This document shows positions 34,820 through 45,557 of a DNA stretch of 64,000 bases, one piece after another; the stretch's first letter is position 1, and every line of letters begins with the position of its first letter. This DNA comes from Saccharomyces uvarum. Lineage: Eukaryota > Ascomycota > Saccharomycetes > Saccharomycetales > Saccharomycetaceae. Below the pieces are notes generated by a model that had not been told where the DNA came from, made no database searches, and saw only the letters and a program-made list of their open reading frames with translations. The position numbers and the translations under genes are program-made. The stretch spans positions 806,001 through 870,000 of the forward strand of contig OX365929.1 of assembly GCA_947243795.1 (NCBI GenBank), written 5' to 3'.

Positions 34820-35345
34820 CCATTGCGTCTGTCGCTCTTGCACGGAAAAAAAGTTAGGGGAAACTAACATCTTTTTTCTGTCGTGTTTGTATTTATTATC
34901 TTTATATATCAAGACATTATTTTTGAGTATATATGTATGAGTTTGAATGTATATTTGAATTGTAATGAAATAAAATTGGAGTTTATATTCTTTGCACCAC
35001 ATATTTAAGTCCTTTAGATAACTTTTCGAAATTTTTGACAAGTTTTTTTATAGTTTTTCCAAAAGTGCACTAATTTGTGGTTTTTTTTTCAATACTCAAT
35101 ATGATTGATAAATCTGACTATATACGTAAAATTCCCATTCGAAAAAAGCATTTTTCAATAAGGGCTTTCTTATTTAATTCATATACGTACGTATTTTGGG
35201 CGTTTCGATATTAACATTTTATAGTGGTAGTTTAGGAAAAAATTCGTGGAGAAGAATATGTATTTGAATAGAATCAAAAATTAAAAAATGGAAACAAAAA
35301 AAAAGCACCAAACAGACTGAATATATTGCGCTATATCACCACCGT
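34820..35345. other. convergent SUR2/ATP5 3' regions
   Basis: 526 bp between two 3' ends, very AT-rich, with several TATATA or TATATG sequences (about 34900-34950 and 35120) suited to 3' end processing on either strand. No gene or RNA is evident. Confidence 0.5.
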
Positions 35346-35984
35346 CTAAATGCTATCCTCTAAGACTTTATTCAATTTTTGAATTTTTGTAGCGATACTC
35401 AAGTCGACAGTCTTGTCACCAAGTTCTACAATCAAACCACCCTTGATTCCAGGCTTAACCACGTTTTCCAATTTCAAAGATTTACCTTGCCCCACCAATT
35501 TAGATGCACTTAAAGCCCTCTCGATTCTCTTGAAAGATTTAGGATCTAAAGGTTCGGCACTCGTCACAGTACCTTTGAGCAACCCATTGTGAGCATCATT
35601 CAAAATACCAAAGTCCGAAGAAATCTTCTCGAAACAACTCAATCTGTTGTTTTCAGAAAGAGCCTTTAACAAGTTGACGACGTACTCATCCAAATTCTTG
35701 TGAGTTTCCACGATGGCCCCGATAACAGTGTTTCTATCATTCAACGACAATGCGGGATTCTGTAGTAAATGGGATAGCTTTGGGTCCTTCTTGACCGTAC
35801 TCTCAACCTTTTGCAAGGATTGGAAGGCAGCATCAATGGATGAATTCTTCGCAGCAGCCTGGTATAAAGCAGTTGCGTAAGTGCCTTCAACACCGAATAA
35901 TCTCACTGGTAGAGGAACAGCGCCTTTGGAAGCGGCAGTTTTTAGACTTGATGCAAATGATCTAGTAAACACTCTATTAAACAT
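35346..35984 (-). CDS. ATP5: F1Fo ATP synthase subunit 5 (OSCP)
   Basis: A 212-residue oligomycin-sensitivity-conferring protein, which ties the F1 head to the peripheral stalk of mitochondrial ATP synthase. The presequence is typical (MFNRVFTRSFASSLKTAASKG): Arg, Ser and Phe without acids. The helical N-terminal domain follows, and the C-terminal OSCP/delta signature GLIVELGDKTVDLSIATKIQKL lies at about residues 184-206. Length equals the S. cerevisiae protein. Its promoter has a HAP-type CCAAT and a Reb1 site, as expected for a respiratory gene. Confidence 0.98.
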   Translation of the reverse strand: MFNRVFTRSFASSLKTAASKGAVPLPVRLFGVEGTYATALYQAAAKNSSIDAAFQSLQKVESTVKKDPKLSHLLQNPALSLNDRNTVIGAIVETHKNLDEYVVNLLKALSENNRLSCFEKISSDFGILNDAHNGLLKGTVTSAEPLDPKSFKRIERALSASKLVGQGKSLKLENVVKPGIKGGLIVELGDKTVDLSIATKIQKLNKVLEDSI

Positions 35985-36244
35985 GACTGGCCACTTTGTA
36001 CTAATGTAATGCGGTAACTCGTTAAAATCTTGTTATTTTTACAGAAAATATTCTCAATGCTACAGCAGCCTGGTTAAGCTCCTAAGTTTTAGTATATGTC
36101 AGCTTTTGAATCGACAAACTTGAAATACCAGATACAGTTACCAATTGACAGTAAGAGTTACTCTTGATAGAGTAGAGAGGGTCCTTCTCTTGTCAGAAAG
36201 TCCACCCCAATATCTTTAATTCCTTGTTTTTCCCGAGCGGGAGG

Positions 36245-36252
36245 CCGGGTAA
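36245..36252 (+). promoter_or_regulatory. Reb1 site CCGGGTAA
   Basis: A full match to the Reb1 consensus (C/T)CGGGTAA. It lies 261 bp before the ATP5 ATG. Reb1 is a general regulatory factor that keeps promoters nucleosome-free. Confidence 0.65.
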
Positions 36253-36275
36253 ACAACGTATCAAATATCAACGTC

Positions 36276-36282
36276 TTATTGG
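36276..36282 (-). promoter_or_regulatory. HAP complex CCAAT box for ATP5
   Basis: On the minus strand CCAATAA fits the CCAATNA consensus of the Hap2/3/4/5 activator of respiratory genes, about 292 bp before the ATP5 ATG and beside a Reb1 site. The motif is short, so support comes mainly from gene function. Confidence 0.45.
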
Positions 36283-36615
36283 CCAGCGCCGTCTCTCAGT
36301 AAGAAGTTACTTCATAGCAACAGCAAGATTAACAGAACAATAATGTACACACAACTTGTTAACTTGGAAGCCAGTCCCTTTACGAAGAGGAACTTAAAGG
36401 CATAATACATCAGTTTCTGCCTCTTGGCAGTTCTTGCAAGATGGTCGACATTCTAAGTAAAGTAGGAATATGGCCATCAAGTGCAGCAGAACTATTCATA
36501 ATTTGGCGTCAAAAGCTTCTCTCAGCCCGATCCGCTTAACACTACATAGTCAATGAGCTCATCTCTGCTTGCACAATGGCGTGATCTTTACAGGACCCTG
36601 GCTTTATTTTAATAG

Positions 36616-36622
36616 TTACCCG
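36616..36622 (-). promoter_or_regulatory. second Reb1-type site
   Basis: TTACCCG on the plus strand is CGGGTAA on the minus strand, the Reb1 core. It lies just upstream of the RRPE/PAC pair and 157 bp before the BFR2 ATG. Confidence 0.5.
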
Positions 36623-36650
36623 AATTTTTGTGTCTGAAAATTTTGAAAAT

Positions 36651-36677
36651 TGAAAAATTTTCAGTTTGCGATGAGAT
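36651..36677 (+). promoter_or_regulatory. RRPE and PAC elements of BFR2
   Basis: TGAAAAATTTTC (36651-36662) matches the ribosomal RNA processing element bound by Stb3, and GCGATGAGAT (36668-36677) matches the PAC element bound by Dot6/Tod6. The two are 5 bp apart and about 100 bp before the BFR2 ATG, the classic arrangement of ribosome-biogenesis promoters. Confidence 0.85.
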
Positions 36678-36778
36678 GAGATAATATATATGTATTGACA
36701 TCTCGAATAATTTTAGCATAGCATACGATATTTGGCAACGTTTATTGCAAATACCCGAGTATATACAATCAAACTAGT

Positions 36779-38404
36779 ATGGGCAAATCATTGGCGGACC
36801 AGATTTCCGATATTGCCATCAAACCGGTTATTAAGGATTATGATATCGAAGACGAGGAAAATACATCTGTATTTCAACACGATGAAAATGGTGCAGAAAG
36901 TGACTTGAGCGACAATGAAGATATTAATAAAGAACAGGCTAAGAAATCCCATTACTTGGAAGTTGAAAAATCTACGTTGAGAGCGGAAAAAGGCTTGGAG
37001 TTAAACGATCCGAAATATACGGGTGTGAAAGGTTCTAGACAGGCATTATATGACGAATCCTCGAATAGTGAAGACATGGAAGACGACGAAATTGAGAGTG
37101 GCCAAGATGAACAAGAAAACGATGGTGAAGAAGACGACGCCCTTTCATTCAGAACAGATTCAGAGGACGAACAAGCAGAAGATGAAGCAGAAGAGTCAGA
37201 AGTGGACGACGATGAGATGGAAGAAGCCACACAGAAAAGAAGTGCACTATCCAAACTTGTTCAGCAAGAAACCAAACAGGCTATCAATAAACTATCCCAA
37301 TCCGTTCAGAGGGATGCAACCAAAGGTTATTCGATTCTACAACAAACAAAACTATTTGACAATATCATTGACTTAAGAATAAAATTGCAAAAGGCCGTGA
37401 TCAGCGCAAATAAGTTACCTTTAACTTCAGATTCATGGAAGGAAGCTAAAATAGACGGTTCAAAGGAAACAAAGCATTTATTAAAGGAAAATGAAAAACT
37501 TTTCAATAATCTATTCAACCAGTTAGTAAATTTCAGAATAAAATTTCAGCTTGGTGATCATATCACTCAAAGCGATGAATCGAAAAAGCACAAATTATCC
37601 AAGAAAAGATCTGTCAAAGAGCTTTACAAAGAAACTGATAGCTTAGACTCGGAACTAAAAGAATATAGAAACGCTGTATTGAATAAATGGTCTACTAAAG
37701 TCTCTTCTGCATCAGGAAACTCAGCTTTATCATCAAGCAAATTTAAAGCCATTAACCAACCTGCAGATGTGCAAGTAGAGAACCAATTATCCGATATGTC
37801 TCGTTTGATGAAGAGGACAAAATTAAACAGGAGAAACATAACACCTATGTACTTCCAAAAAGATTGGGCCAATGGTAAATTACCAGAATTAGCACCTCAG
37901 AATGCAGAAGATGGTGATGACAACACTAACAATTCAGATGACGGGCTCGATATTCCAAAAAACTATGACCCAAGAAGAAAAGATAATAATTCCGTCGATA
38001 CCAGTGAAAACCCATATGTTTTCGATGATGAAGACTTCTATCGTGTCTTATTAAACGATTTGATTGACAAAAAGATTTCCAACGCTCACAATTCTGAAAG
38101 TGCAGCAATTACAATTACTTCGGCCAATTCTCGTTCGAATAACAAGTTGAAGAAAAACATTGACACGAAGGCTTCCAAAGGTAGAAAGCTGAACTATTCC
38201 GTTCAAGATCCTATAGCAAATTATGAAGCTCCTATTACATCGGGATACAAATGGTCAGATGATCAAATCGATGAATTTTTTGCAGGGTTAATGGGTCAAA
38301 GAGTGAACTTTAATGAAGACGAAGAGGAGGACCAACACGTCGGAGAAGACAATGATGCAGAATTAGAAGCTGTTAAGAACGATGACATCCAGATCTTTGG
38401 TTAA
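36779..38404 (+). CDS. BFR2: ribosome biogenesis factor Bfr2
   Basis: A 541-residue nucleolar protein matching Bfr2 (AATF/Che-1 family), a component of 90S pre-ribosomes needed for early 18S rRNA cleavage. A long acidic, Ser-rich region lies at about residues 20-155 (DDEIESGQDEQENDGEEDD and similar). The AATF-Che1 domain is at about 165-290, and the TRAUB domain in the C-terminal third (DDEDFYRVLLNDLIDKK). The end is acidic. Slightly longer than the S. cerevisiae protein as I recall it (534). Converges with PRO1. Confidence 0.96.
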   Translation: MGKSLADQISDIAIKPVIKDYDIEDEENTSVFQHDENGAESDLSDNEDINKEQAKKSHYLEVEKSTLRAEKGLELNDPKYTGVKGSRQALYDESSNSEDMEDDEIESGQDEQENDGEEDDALSFRTDSEDEQAEDEAEESEVDDDEMEEATQKRSALSKLVQQETKQAINKLSQSVQRDATKGYSILQQTKLFDNIIDLRIKLQKAVISANKLPLTSDSWKEAKIDGSKETKHLLKENEKLFNNLFNQLVNFRIKFQLGDHITQSDESKKHKLSKKRSVKELYKETDSLDSELKEYRNAVLNKWSTKVSSASGNSALSSSKFKAINQPADVQVENQLSDMSRLMKRTKLNRRNITPMYFQKDWANGKLPELAPQNAEDGDDNTNNSDDGLDIPKNYDPRRKDNNSVDTSENPYVFDDEDFYRVLLNDLIDKKISNAHNSESAAITITSANSRSNNKLKKNIDTKASKGRKLNYSVQDPIANYEAPITSGYKWSDDQIDEFFAGLMGQRVNFNEDEEEDQHVGEDNDAELEAVKNDDIQIFG

Positions 38405-38677
38405 GCGCTAGCATATAAACGTGTATAATTTATTTAAATGTAGGTTATTGAGTAGATAAAAAAACTTTTGACAGGTGAAAAAGCCTAATTTCTTATGGTG
38501 TCTTTTGACTCTCATAACCGAAAAAGTCAAGATAGGACAAAAAAATAATATAGTGCATAGTCCTCCAAAAATAAATTTAACCCTTTTGCGTTTACCATTG
38601 ATCAATCTTAGAAGTACAACGTAAAAACTGTAAATAACAACATCATTAAGGAAGCCTTTTCTCATTTTTTATTCGTA

Positions 38678-39964
38678 TCAACGAGGTGGGAATGCCAAAT
38701 TTTCTCTATGTGCAACATATTCACTGTCACTGTAACCTAACTCCTCCTCGATTAGGTCGCTGTGCATACCTTTAATTTTCGTTAATTCTGTACTAGTGTA
38801 GTTACATCTTGCCTTGCCGACAATTTCCAAAGGAAAGCTTGGGTCTATTTCACCATTTGGTAACTTTCTCCCCACTTTTATATCAACACATTCCAACTCA
38901 TGGAAACTACCCTGAACATCAATAACACCTGCCGGCAATAGCCCAGCTTTATTCTTCCTTGTGAGGGCAGCACATGCACCTTGATCAATAACAATGGCAC
39001 CTTTAGAAACAAGACCATGCAAAATCCAAAATTCTCTGTTTTTCAGATGGTGTTTATTGTCATTAGCAATGAACTTTGTATGCAATGGGACGTCGAGGGC
39101 TTGTAATTTTTTGAGTTCTGTTTTTTGAAGTTCCTTTAAATCACCATCGTACGCCTTTTTAACCTTATTCGCATCATCGAGATCTAGAGATTGCATGTAT
39201 TCAACAATCTTTCCTATGTTTGCAGGGGTATCACTTTTCATGATCAGTGTATGAACACCAGCATTTGTTGCCAAATCAGCAGCAACCAATTTTGTTTGCA
39301 TACCACCAGTGCCAACATCTGAGCCTGAACCACCAGTGGTGTTCACGCCTGGCAAACCCTTGGACAGATCTGGGACAACCAAAATTGGCATAGCATCTGG
39401 GTTTGTTCTTGGATTATCGGTATATAAACAGTCCACATCTGTCAATAAGAAAAGATAGTCTGCACCGATCAATGCCGATGTAATTGCAGATAAAGTATCA
39501 TTGTCACCAAATTTAATCTCACTAACGGATAAAGTGTCATTTTCATTAACAATAGGAACAACCCCCATATTCAACAGTTCATTAATTGTGTTTTGGGCGT
39601 TCTTGTATTGTGACCAGTCCAATATATCATTTCTTGTTATTAAAATTTGGGCAATACGTTGGTCGAATTGAGAAAATAAAAGATCCCATCTTCCGATCAA
39701 TCTACCTTGCCCAATAGCTGCGATAGCCTGAACTTCTGCCAAATGTTTTGGTCTTTTATCCATATGCATGGTCCTCAAACCGACAGCAATACCACCACTG
39801 GAAACGATGATGACTTTGTGTCCCATTCTTCTCAGTCTGACTACGGTCTCGACAATTAGTGACATGATGGCTAGCTTAGGCTCTTTGGTCTTCTCATCGA
39901 CTAAGGATGAAGAACCCAGTTTAATCACTAAAGTATACGATTTGTTCTCAGTAGTATCCTCCAT
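38678..39964 (-). CDS. PRO1: glutamate 5-kinase Pro1
   Basis: A 428-residue gamma-glutamyl kinase, the first and feedback-inhibited step of proline synthesis in the cytoplasm. The amino-acid-kinase fold spans about residues 10-275 ([51 protein letters not shown]). A PUA domain follows at about 325-400 ([15 protein letters not shown]). Length equals the S. cerevisiae enzyme. Diverges from CFT1. Confidence 0.98.
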   Translation of the reverse strand: MEDTTENKSYTLVIKLGSSSLVDEKTKEPKLAIMSLIVETVVRLRRMGHKVIIVSSGGIAVGLRTMHMDKRPKHLAEVQAIAAIGQGRLIGRWDLLFSQFDQRIAQILITRNDILDWSQYKNAQNTINELLNMGVVPIVNENDTLSVSEIKFGDNDTLSAITSALIGADYLFLLTDVDCLYTDNPRTNPDAMPILVVPDLSKGLPGVNTTGGSGSDVGTGGMQTKLVAADLATNAGVHTLIMKSDTPANIGKIVEYMQSLDLDDANKVKKAYDGDLKELQKTELKKLQALDVPLHTKFIANDNKHHLKNREFWILHGLVSKGAIVIDQGACAALTRKNKAGLLPAGVIDVQGSFHELECVDIKVGRKLPNGEIDPSFPLEIVGKARCNYTSTELTKIKGMHSDLIEEELGYSDSEYVAHRENLAFPPR

Positions 39965-40523
39965 TTTTCACTCCTTTATTGTTTTGTACAGCAGTTGAGA
40001 AAGTGACCAAATTATTACCTAGTCCGCAAGCTATTGACTAATAGCGATACGAGAGTAGTTCAATGTAATAGCTTGTTCATTGAGAAAGCATCAGCTCATT
40101 GATGTAATTTTTCATTTCCTATGTGTATGCGGTGTGTGGGTGTCATCTCTTTTCAATCTATATTATAGCTACTCGTGGTGCCTTGCGAAAGAAAATTACT
40201 GAAACCAGTATCCCTCGATACCAGGTTATAAACTCTGTGATCTACATTGTATGCTGGTCTCAACTGGTACTGGCTGTAAATACATTACAACGCTTATAAG
40301 CCCTATTTGTGAAATTTTGCCTATCTCATCGCGCCGACACCCATCAAGAGATAACGTACATAGTGATTTTTAATAAGGTAAATTGGAAGTGAGATATTTC
40401 ACACACGGCAGCACTAGAGGAACAATAGCCATTTGAGGAAGGTTATCGGCCCATTGAACATCCACCGTAGCACAGTTGATAGTGCACTACTTCGGATTTG
40501 CCTTTACTCAAGCTATTGACTCC
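39965..40523. other. divergent PRO1/CFT1 promoter region
   Basis: 559 bp serving both genes. I see no TGACTCA-type Gcn4 site for PRO1 and no other strong element. The CFT1 frame runs upstream to 40476 only through non-ATG codons, so that part is treated as leader. Confidence 0.5.
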
Positions 40524-43500
40524 ATGAATGTGTACGATGATGTCGTCGACGCTACTGTTGTGTCGCATTCTATAACAGCTTATTTTACCACATCCGAATA
40601 TGAGGAGCTTTTAGTTGTAAGGACGAACATACTTTCCGTGTACAGACCCACTAGAGATGGCAAGTTATATTTGACAGATGAGTTCAAGTTTCATGGCTTG
40701 ATCACTGATATAGGCCTTGTTCCACAACAGGATAGTCTATTAAGTTGCTTGCTATTATGCACTGGCGTTGCGAAAATTTCAATTTTAAAGTTCAACACCT
40801 TGACAAACTCAATCGATACACTGAGCCTGCATTACTACGAGGACAAGTTTAGGGGTAAATCGTTAGTAGAACTGGCCAAAACATCCACGTTAAGAATAGA
40901 CCCTGGAAATAGCTGTGCATTGCTATTTAACAATGATATTCTTGCTTTTTTACCTTTCCAAACCAATAAAAACGACGAGGATGATGAAGAGGATGAAGAG
41001 AATTTGGACGATGAAGAGCTTGTCCACAGTACAGATGCGAAATCGCAAACGTCGAGCTCCTTTAATAGCACAAAAACAACTGAGTTATGTAATACATTCA
41101 CAGAGGCAAGTGCAGTACTAACTGCCAATGAATTGTATGAGGGCGCTAAAAATATCATAGATATCCAGTTTTTGAACAATTTTACCAAGCCCACAATATC
41201 GATATTATATCAACCAAAGCTCGCTTGGGCAGGTAATAGCACCATTTCAAAACTCCCCACTCAATACGTCACACTCACACTTAATATTCAATCTGCGGAG
41301 AAAAGTTCTATTATTGAATCAACTACAATCGCTTTTGTAAAAGGATTACCTTGGGACCTTCATACAATCGTGCCGGTTTCGAACGGTGCTATTATAGTGG
41401 GAGCTAATGAATTGGCATTCCTAGATAATACAGGAGCACTACAATCTACGATATTATTGAATTCATTTGCTGATAAGGATTTACAGAAAACAAAAATAAT
41501 CGACAATTCCTCTTTAGAAATTTTATTCAGAGAAAAAGGTACGACGTCAATTTGGATGCCTTCATCAAAAAGTAAAAACGGTGCGAACAATAACGACGAA
41601 ACCCTACTGCTTATGGATATCAAATCCAATATTTATTATATTCAAATGGAAGCTGAAGGTAGATTACTAATTAAGTTTGACATCTTTAAACTGCCTATCG
41701 TCAATGACCTTTTAAAAGAAAACTCTAACCCAAGATCTATAACACGTTTAAATGCGACCAATTCAAATAAAAATATGGATCTTTTCATTGGGTTCGGTTC
41801 AGGAAATGCTTTAGTTCTTAGGTTGAATAACTTGAAATCTACCATTGAAACAAGAGAAGAACACAAAACATCGTTTTCAGATACAAATACTTTGATGGAT
41901 GATAACGACGAAGATGATGAAGAAATGGACGATTTGTACGCTGATGAGGCTCCCGAAAATGGACTAACAAATACCGGTTCCAAGGATACAGTAGAGACCG
42001 TCCAGCCGTTTGATATAGAACTGCTATCGTCATTGAAAAACATTGGTCCAATCACATCTTTGACTGTGGGAAAAGTATCTTCTATTGATGATATAATAAA
42101 AGGGCTACCGAATCCAAATAAAAATGAGTATTCGTTGGTTGCTACATCCGGAAACGGTTCAGGTTCTCATTTGACCGCCATACAGACTAGTGTTCAACCA
42201 GAGATCGAATTAGCATTGAAGTTCATCAGTATAACACAGATCTGGAATCTTAAGATCAAGGGAAGGGATAAGTACCTAGTAACAACTGATTCTACCAAGT
42301 CCAGGAGTGATATATATGAAAGTGACAGAAATTTCGAACTTCATAAGGGAGGTCGTTTAAGAAGAGATGCTACCACAATTCACATTTCAATGTTCGGTGA
42401 AGACAAAAGAATAATACAGGTTACTACCAACCATCTATACCTATACGATACGCATTTTAGACGTCTCACTACAATTAAGTTTGATTATGAAGTTATCCAT
42501 GTCTCAGTGATGGACCCATATATTTTGATCACCGTTTCAAGAGGTGATATTAAAATATTTGAACTAGAAGCAAAGAATAAAAGAAAGTTGTTAAAAGTTG
42601 ATTTACCAGAAATTTTGAACGAAATGGTTATCACGTCTGGTCTGATTTTAAAAAGTAATATGTGCAACGAATTTTTGATCGGATTGAGTAAATCTCAAGA
42701 AGAGCAATTATTGTTCACTTTCGTTACTGCAGATAACCAAATTATTTTTTTTACTAAAGATCACAACGACAGGATTTTCCAATTAAATGGGGTCGACCAA
42801 TTGAACGAATCTTTGTACATCAGCACTTACAGATTGCTTGATGAGATCGTTCCCGACCCTTCGATTAAGCAAGTAATGATCAATAAGCTGGGACACGATA
42901 ATAAAGAAGAATATTTGACAATACTAACCTTTGGAGGGGAGATATACCAATATAGAAAACTACCGCAGAAACGCAGTCGATTTTACAGAAACGTTACAAG
43001 AAATGACTTGGCGATTACTGGTGCTCCTGATAATGCATACGCTAAGGGGGTCAGTTCAATTGAAAGGATTATGCATTACTTCCCTGATTATAATGGTTAT
43101 TCGGTAATATTTGTAACCGGTAGTGTTCCATATATATTAATAAAAGAGGATGATTCGACACCTAAGATTTTCAAGTTCGCAAATATACCTTTAGTTTCAG
43201 TCACACCTTGGAGTGAACGTTCGGTCATGTGTGTCGATGATATCAAAAATGCTAGAGTCTACACTCTAACCGTTAACAATATGTACTATGGTAACAAGTT
43301 ACCATTAAAACAGATAAAAATTAGTAATGTACTTGATGACTACAAAACTTTACAAAAAATTGTTTATCATGAAAAGGCTCAATTATATCTCGTATCTTAT
43401 TGCAAGCGGGTCCCTTATGAGGCATTGGGAGAAGACGGGGAAAAGGTTATAGGCTATGATGAAGAGGCACCACATGCGGAAGGATTCCAAAGCGGGATAC

Positions 43501-44594
43501 TGCTTATCAATCCGAAAAGTTGGAAGGTGATCGATCAAATTGACTTTTCGAAGAATTCTGTCGTCAATGAGATGAGATCTTCAATGATTCAAATTAATTC
43601 AAAGACTAAAAGGAAAAGAGAATACATTATAGCTGGTGTCGCAAATGCCACTACCGAGGATACTCCACCAACTGGCGCTTTCCATATCTATGATGTTACA
43701 GAAGTTGTTCCTGAACCCGGCAACCCTGATACAAACTATAAGCTCAAAGAAATTTTCCAAGAAGAAGTCAGTGGTATAGTATCTACTGTTTGCGAAATTA
43801 GTGGAAGGTTCATGATTAGTCAAAGCCAAAAAGTTTTGGTAAGAGATATTCAAGAAGACAATTCTGTCATACCAGTAGCATTTTTGGATATTCCGGTCTT
43901 CGTGACAGACTCCAAAAGCTTTGGGAATCTTTTGATCATTGGTGATGCCATGCAAGGGTTTCAATTTATTGGTTTTGACGCAGAACCATATAGAATGATT
44001 TCATTGGGTAGAAGTATATCGAAATTTCAAACAATGTCGCTAGAATTTTTAGTCAATGGAGGTGATATATACTTTTCAGCAACTGATGCTGATAGGAATG
44101 TACATGTACTAAAATACGCACCCGATGAGCCAAATTCCCTATCAGGCCAACGGTTAGTCCATTGTTCTAGTTTCACACTGCATTCCGTTAATAGTTGCAT
44201 GATGCTATTACCAAAAAATGAGGAATTTGGCTCTGCTCAAGTTCCATCGTTTCAGAATGTAGGTGGACAAGTCGATGGATCCGTCTTCAAGATAGTTCCT
44301 TTAAGCGAAGAGACATACAGAAGATTGTATTTGATCCAGCAACAAATCATCGACCGAGAATTACAGTTAGGCGGACTAAATCCTCGTATGGAAAGATTGG
44401 CCAATGATTTTTATCAAATGGGTCACTCAATGAGGCCTATGCTTGACTTCAACGTTGTACGAAGATTCAGCGGGCTGGCCATTGATAGGAGAAGAAATAC
44501 TGCTCAAAAAGCAGGAAGACAGGCACATTTTGAAGCATGGAGAGATATCATAAATATTGAATTTTCACTAAGATCTTTGTGCCGGAACAAGTGA
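40524..44594 (+). CDS. CFT1: cleavage/polyadenylation factor subunit Cft1
   Basis: A 1356-residue protein matching Cft1/Yhh1 (CPSF160), the scaffold of the polymerase module of the cleavage and polyadenylation factor, with three beta-propellers like DDB1. Acidic loops interrupt the propellers near residues 163-180 (DEDDEEDEENLDDEEL) and 470-490 (DNDEDDEEMDDLYADEAPEN). The central and C-terminal thirds are nearly identical with S. cerevisiae as I remember it (1357 residues). I chose the ATG at 40524 (MNVYDDVVDATVVSH), which matches the known start. GPI11 follows in the same direction. Confidence 0.97.
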   Translation: MNVYDDVVDATVVSHSITAYFTTSEYEELLVVRTNILSVYRPTRDGKLYLTDEFKFHGLITDIGLVPQQDSLLSCLLLCTGVAKISILKFNTLTNSIDTLSLHYYEDKFRGKSLVELAKTSTLRIDPGNSCALLFNNDILAFLPFQTNKNDEDDEEDEENLDDEELVHSTDAKSQTSSSFNSTKTTELCNTFTEASAVLTANELYEGAKNIIDIQFLNNFTKPTISILYQPKLAWAGNSTISKLPTQYVTLTLNIQSAEKSSIIESTTIAFVKGLPWDLHTIVPVSNGAIIVGANELAFLDNTGALQSTILLNSFADKDLQKTKIIDNSSLEILFREKGTTSIWMPSSKSKNGANNNDETLLLMDIKSNIYYIQMEAEGRLLIKFDIFKLPIVNDLLKENSNPRSITRLNATNSNKNMDLFIGFGSGNALVLRLNNLKSTIETREEHKTSFSDTNTLMDDNDEDDEEMDDLYADEAPENGLTNTGSKDTVETVQPFDIELLSSLKNIGPITSLTVGKVSSIDDIIKGLPNPNKNEYSLVATSGNGSGSHLTAIQTSVQPEIELALKFISITQIWNLKIKGRDKYLVTTDSTKSRSDIYESDRNFELHKGGRLRRDATTIHISMFGEDKRIIQVTTNHLYLYDTHFRRLTTIKFDYEVIHVSVMDPYILITVSRGDIKIFELEAKNKRKLLKVDLPEILNEMVITSGLILKSNMCNEFLIGLSKSQEEQLLFTFVTADNQIIFFTKDHNDRIFQLNGVDQLNESLYISTYRLLDEIVPDPSIKQVMINKLGHDNKEEYLTILTFGGEIYQYRKLPQKRSRFYRNVTRNDLAITGAPDNAYAKGVSSIERIMHYFPDYNGYSVIFVTGSVPYILIKEDDSTPKIFKFANIPLVSVTPWSERSVMCVDDIKNARVYTLTVNNMYYGNKLPLKQIKISNVLDDYKTLQKIVYHEKAQLYLVSYCKRVPYEALGEDGEKVIGYDEEAPHAEGFQSGILLINPKSWKVIDQIDFSKNSVVNEMRSSMIQINSKTKRKREYIIAGVANATTEDTPPTGAFHIYDVTEVVPEPGNPDTNYKLKEIFQEEVSGIVSTVCEISGRFMISQSQKVLVRDIQEDNSVIPVAFLDIPVFVTDSKSFGNLLIIGDAMQGFQFIGFDAEPYRMISLGRSISKFQTMSLEFLVNGGDIYFSATDADRNVHVLKYAPDEPNSLSGQRLVHCSSFTLHSVNSCMMLLPKNEEFGSAQVPSFQNVGGQVDGSVFKIVPLSEETYRRLYLIQQQIIDRELQLGGLNPRMERLANDFYQMGHSMRPMLDFNVVRRFSGLAIDRRRNTAQKAGRQAHFEAWRDIINIEFSLRSLCRNK

Positions 44595-44897
44595 TGAAAG
44601 TAACACTTGATCAGATATATACGTATATACACTAGTGGGCAATCGAACTAGCATGAGTTCGTGGAATAACGACAACTATTAGAATACTAGATCTGTAACA
44701 ATAAACTATTTGAACTTTTTCAGCACTCTTTTAACGCGACGGGGGATGAGTTAAAAAAAAAAAGGCGTAACCTTTTGTAGAGCTGAAAAAATAGAAATAA
44801 GAGCGGTTTGTAAACAATGAAAGAGCCCATACGCTGCACTTAACCACCATTGCAAGGGAGATATATACAACTGTGCTAAAGAAACTGTTACTGAAAT
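44595..44897. other. CFT1 3' region and GPI11 promoter
   Basis: 303 bp between tandem genes. It has an A-rich run near 44753-44764 that may act as a poly(dA) promoter tract for GPI11. Nothing else stands out. Confidence 0.45.
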
Positions 44898-45557
44898 ATG
44901 TCGACTAAAAAGAGACCTAGGAAGACAGTAAAGAAAACTGTATCATTTTCTGATGATACAACTTTGACTACCCATCAAAATCGAGAGAAAAAGAACGTAG
45001 ATCACGATCGTCCACCTGTATATGTAAGAAAGACACCTCTAATGACGTTTCCATATCATTTGATAGTACTGATCTATTACTATGTATTCATATCGTCTGA
45101 CTACAACACGGTAAAGCTTTTAAGCCTTTTGATTCCAGCACAAATTGGATATCTAATTTTCCAGTTCAATAAATGTACGGTTTATGGTAATAAGATCATC
45201 AAAATTAATTATTCATTGTCTTTAATTTGCCTGGGTGCCACATTTCTGTTAAGCTTCCCTGCAATGCTATTAACTGTTCTATTTGGTGCACCATTGATGG
45301 ATTTATTGTGGGAAACTTGGTTATTATCGTTGCATTTTGTATTCTTAGCATATCCTGCAGTTTATTCAGTGTTTAACTGTGATTTTAAGGTGGGATTATG
45401 GAAAAAGTATTTTATATTTATTGTTGTAGGTGGTTGGATCAGTTGTATTGTAATTCCTTTGGATTGGGACAGAGACTGGCAGAATTGGCCAACCCCAATT
45501 GTTATTGGAGGATATTTAGGTGCTTTGGTTGGCTATACCATTGGTGCTTACATATAA
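44898..45557 (+). CDS. GPI11: GPI anchor synthesis protein Gpi11
   Basis: A 219-residue ER membrane protein, the PIG-F homologue, which works with Gpi7 and Gpi13 in adding ethanolamine phosphate to GPI anchors. The first ~50 residues are polar and very basic (STKKRPRKTVKKT). About six hydrophobic segments follow from residue 52 to the end. Length equals the S. cerevisiae protein. Converges with RSC3. Confidence 0.94.
   Translation: MSTKKRPRKTVKKTVSFSDDTTLTTHQNREKKNVDHDRPPVYVRKTPLMTFPYHLIVLIYYYVFISSDYNTVKLLSLLIPAQIGYLIFQFNKCTVYGNKIIKINYSLSLICLGATFLLSFPAMLLTVLFGAPLMDLLWETWLLSLHFVFLAYPAVYSVFNCDFKVGLWKKYFIFIVVGGWISCIVIPLDWDRDWQNWPTPIVIGGYLGALVGYTIGAYI

Larger units (their letters stand above)
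35985..36778. other. divergent ATP5/BFR2 promoter region
   Basis: 794 bp that regulate two genes. Reb1-type sites occur at 36245-36252 and 36616-36622, a CCAAT box toward ATP5 at 36276-36282, and an RRPE plus PAC pair toward BFR2 at 36651-36677. The layout suggests a Reb1-cleared promoter on each side. Confidence 0.7.

Noticed and set aside
38408-38665. 85-codon minus-strand frame between BFR2 and PRO1
   Set aside because: Covers the convergent 3' UTRs, has no motif apart from hydrophobic runs expected from AT-rich sequence, and has no promoter space of its own.
40476-40523. 16-residue N-terminal extension of the CFT1 frame
   Set aside because: It would begin at TTG; the ATG at 40524 gives the known Cft1 N-terminus. 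The same reasoning removed non-ATG extensions of NSE3 and RTT103.
45410-45420. TTTTATATTTA, an 11/11 match to the replication origin consensus WTTTAYRTTTW
   Set aside because: It lies inside the GPI11 coding sequence in a hydrophobic stretch, such matches are frequent by chance, and I see no supporting B-element context.
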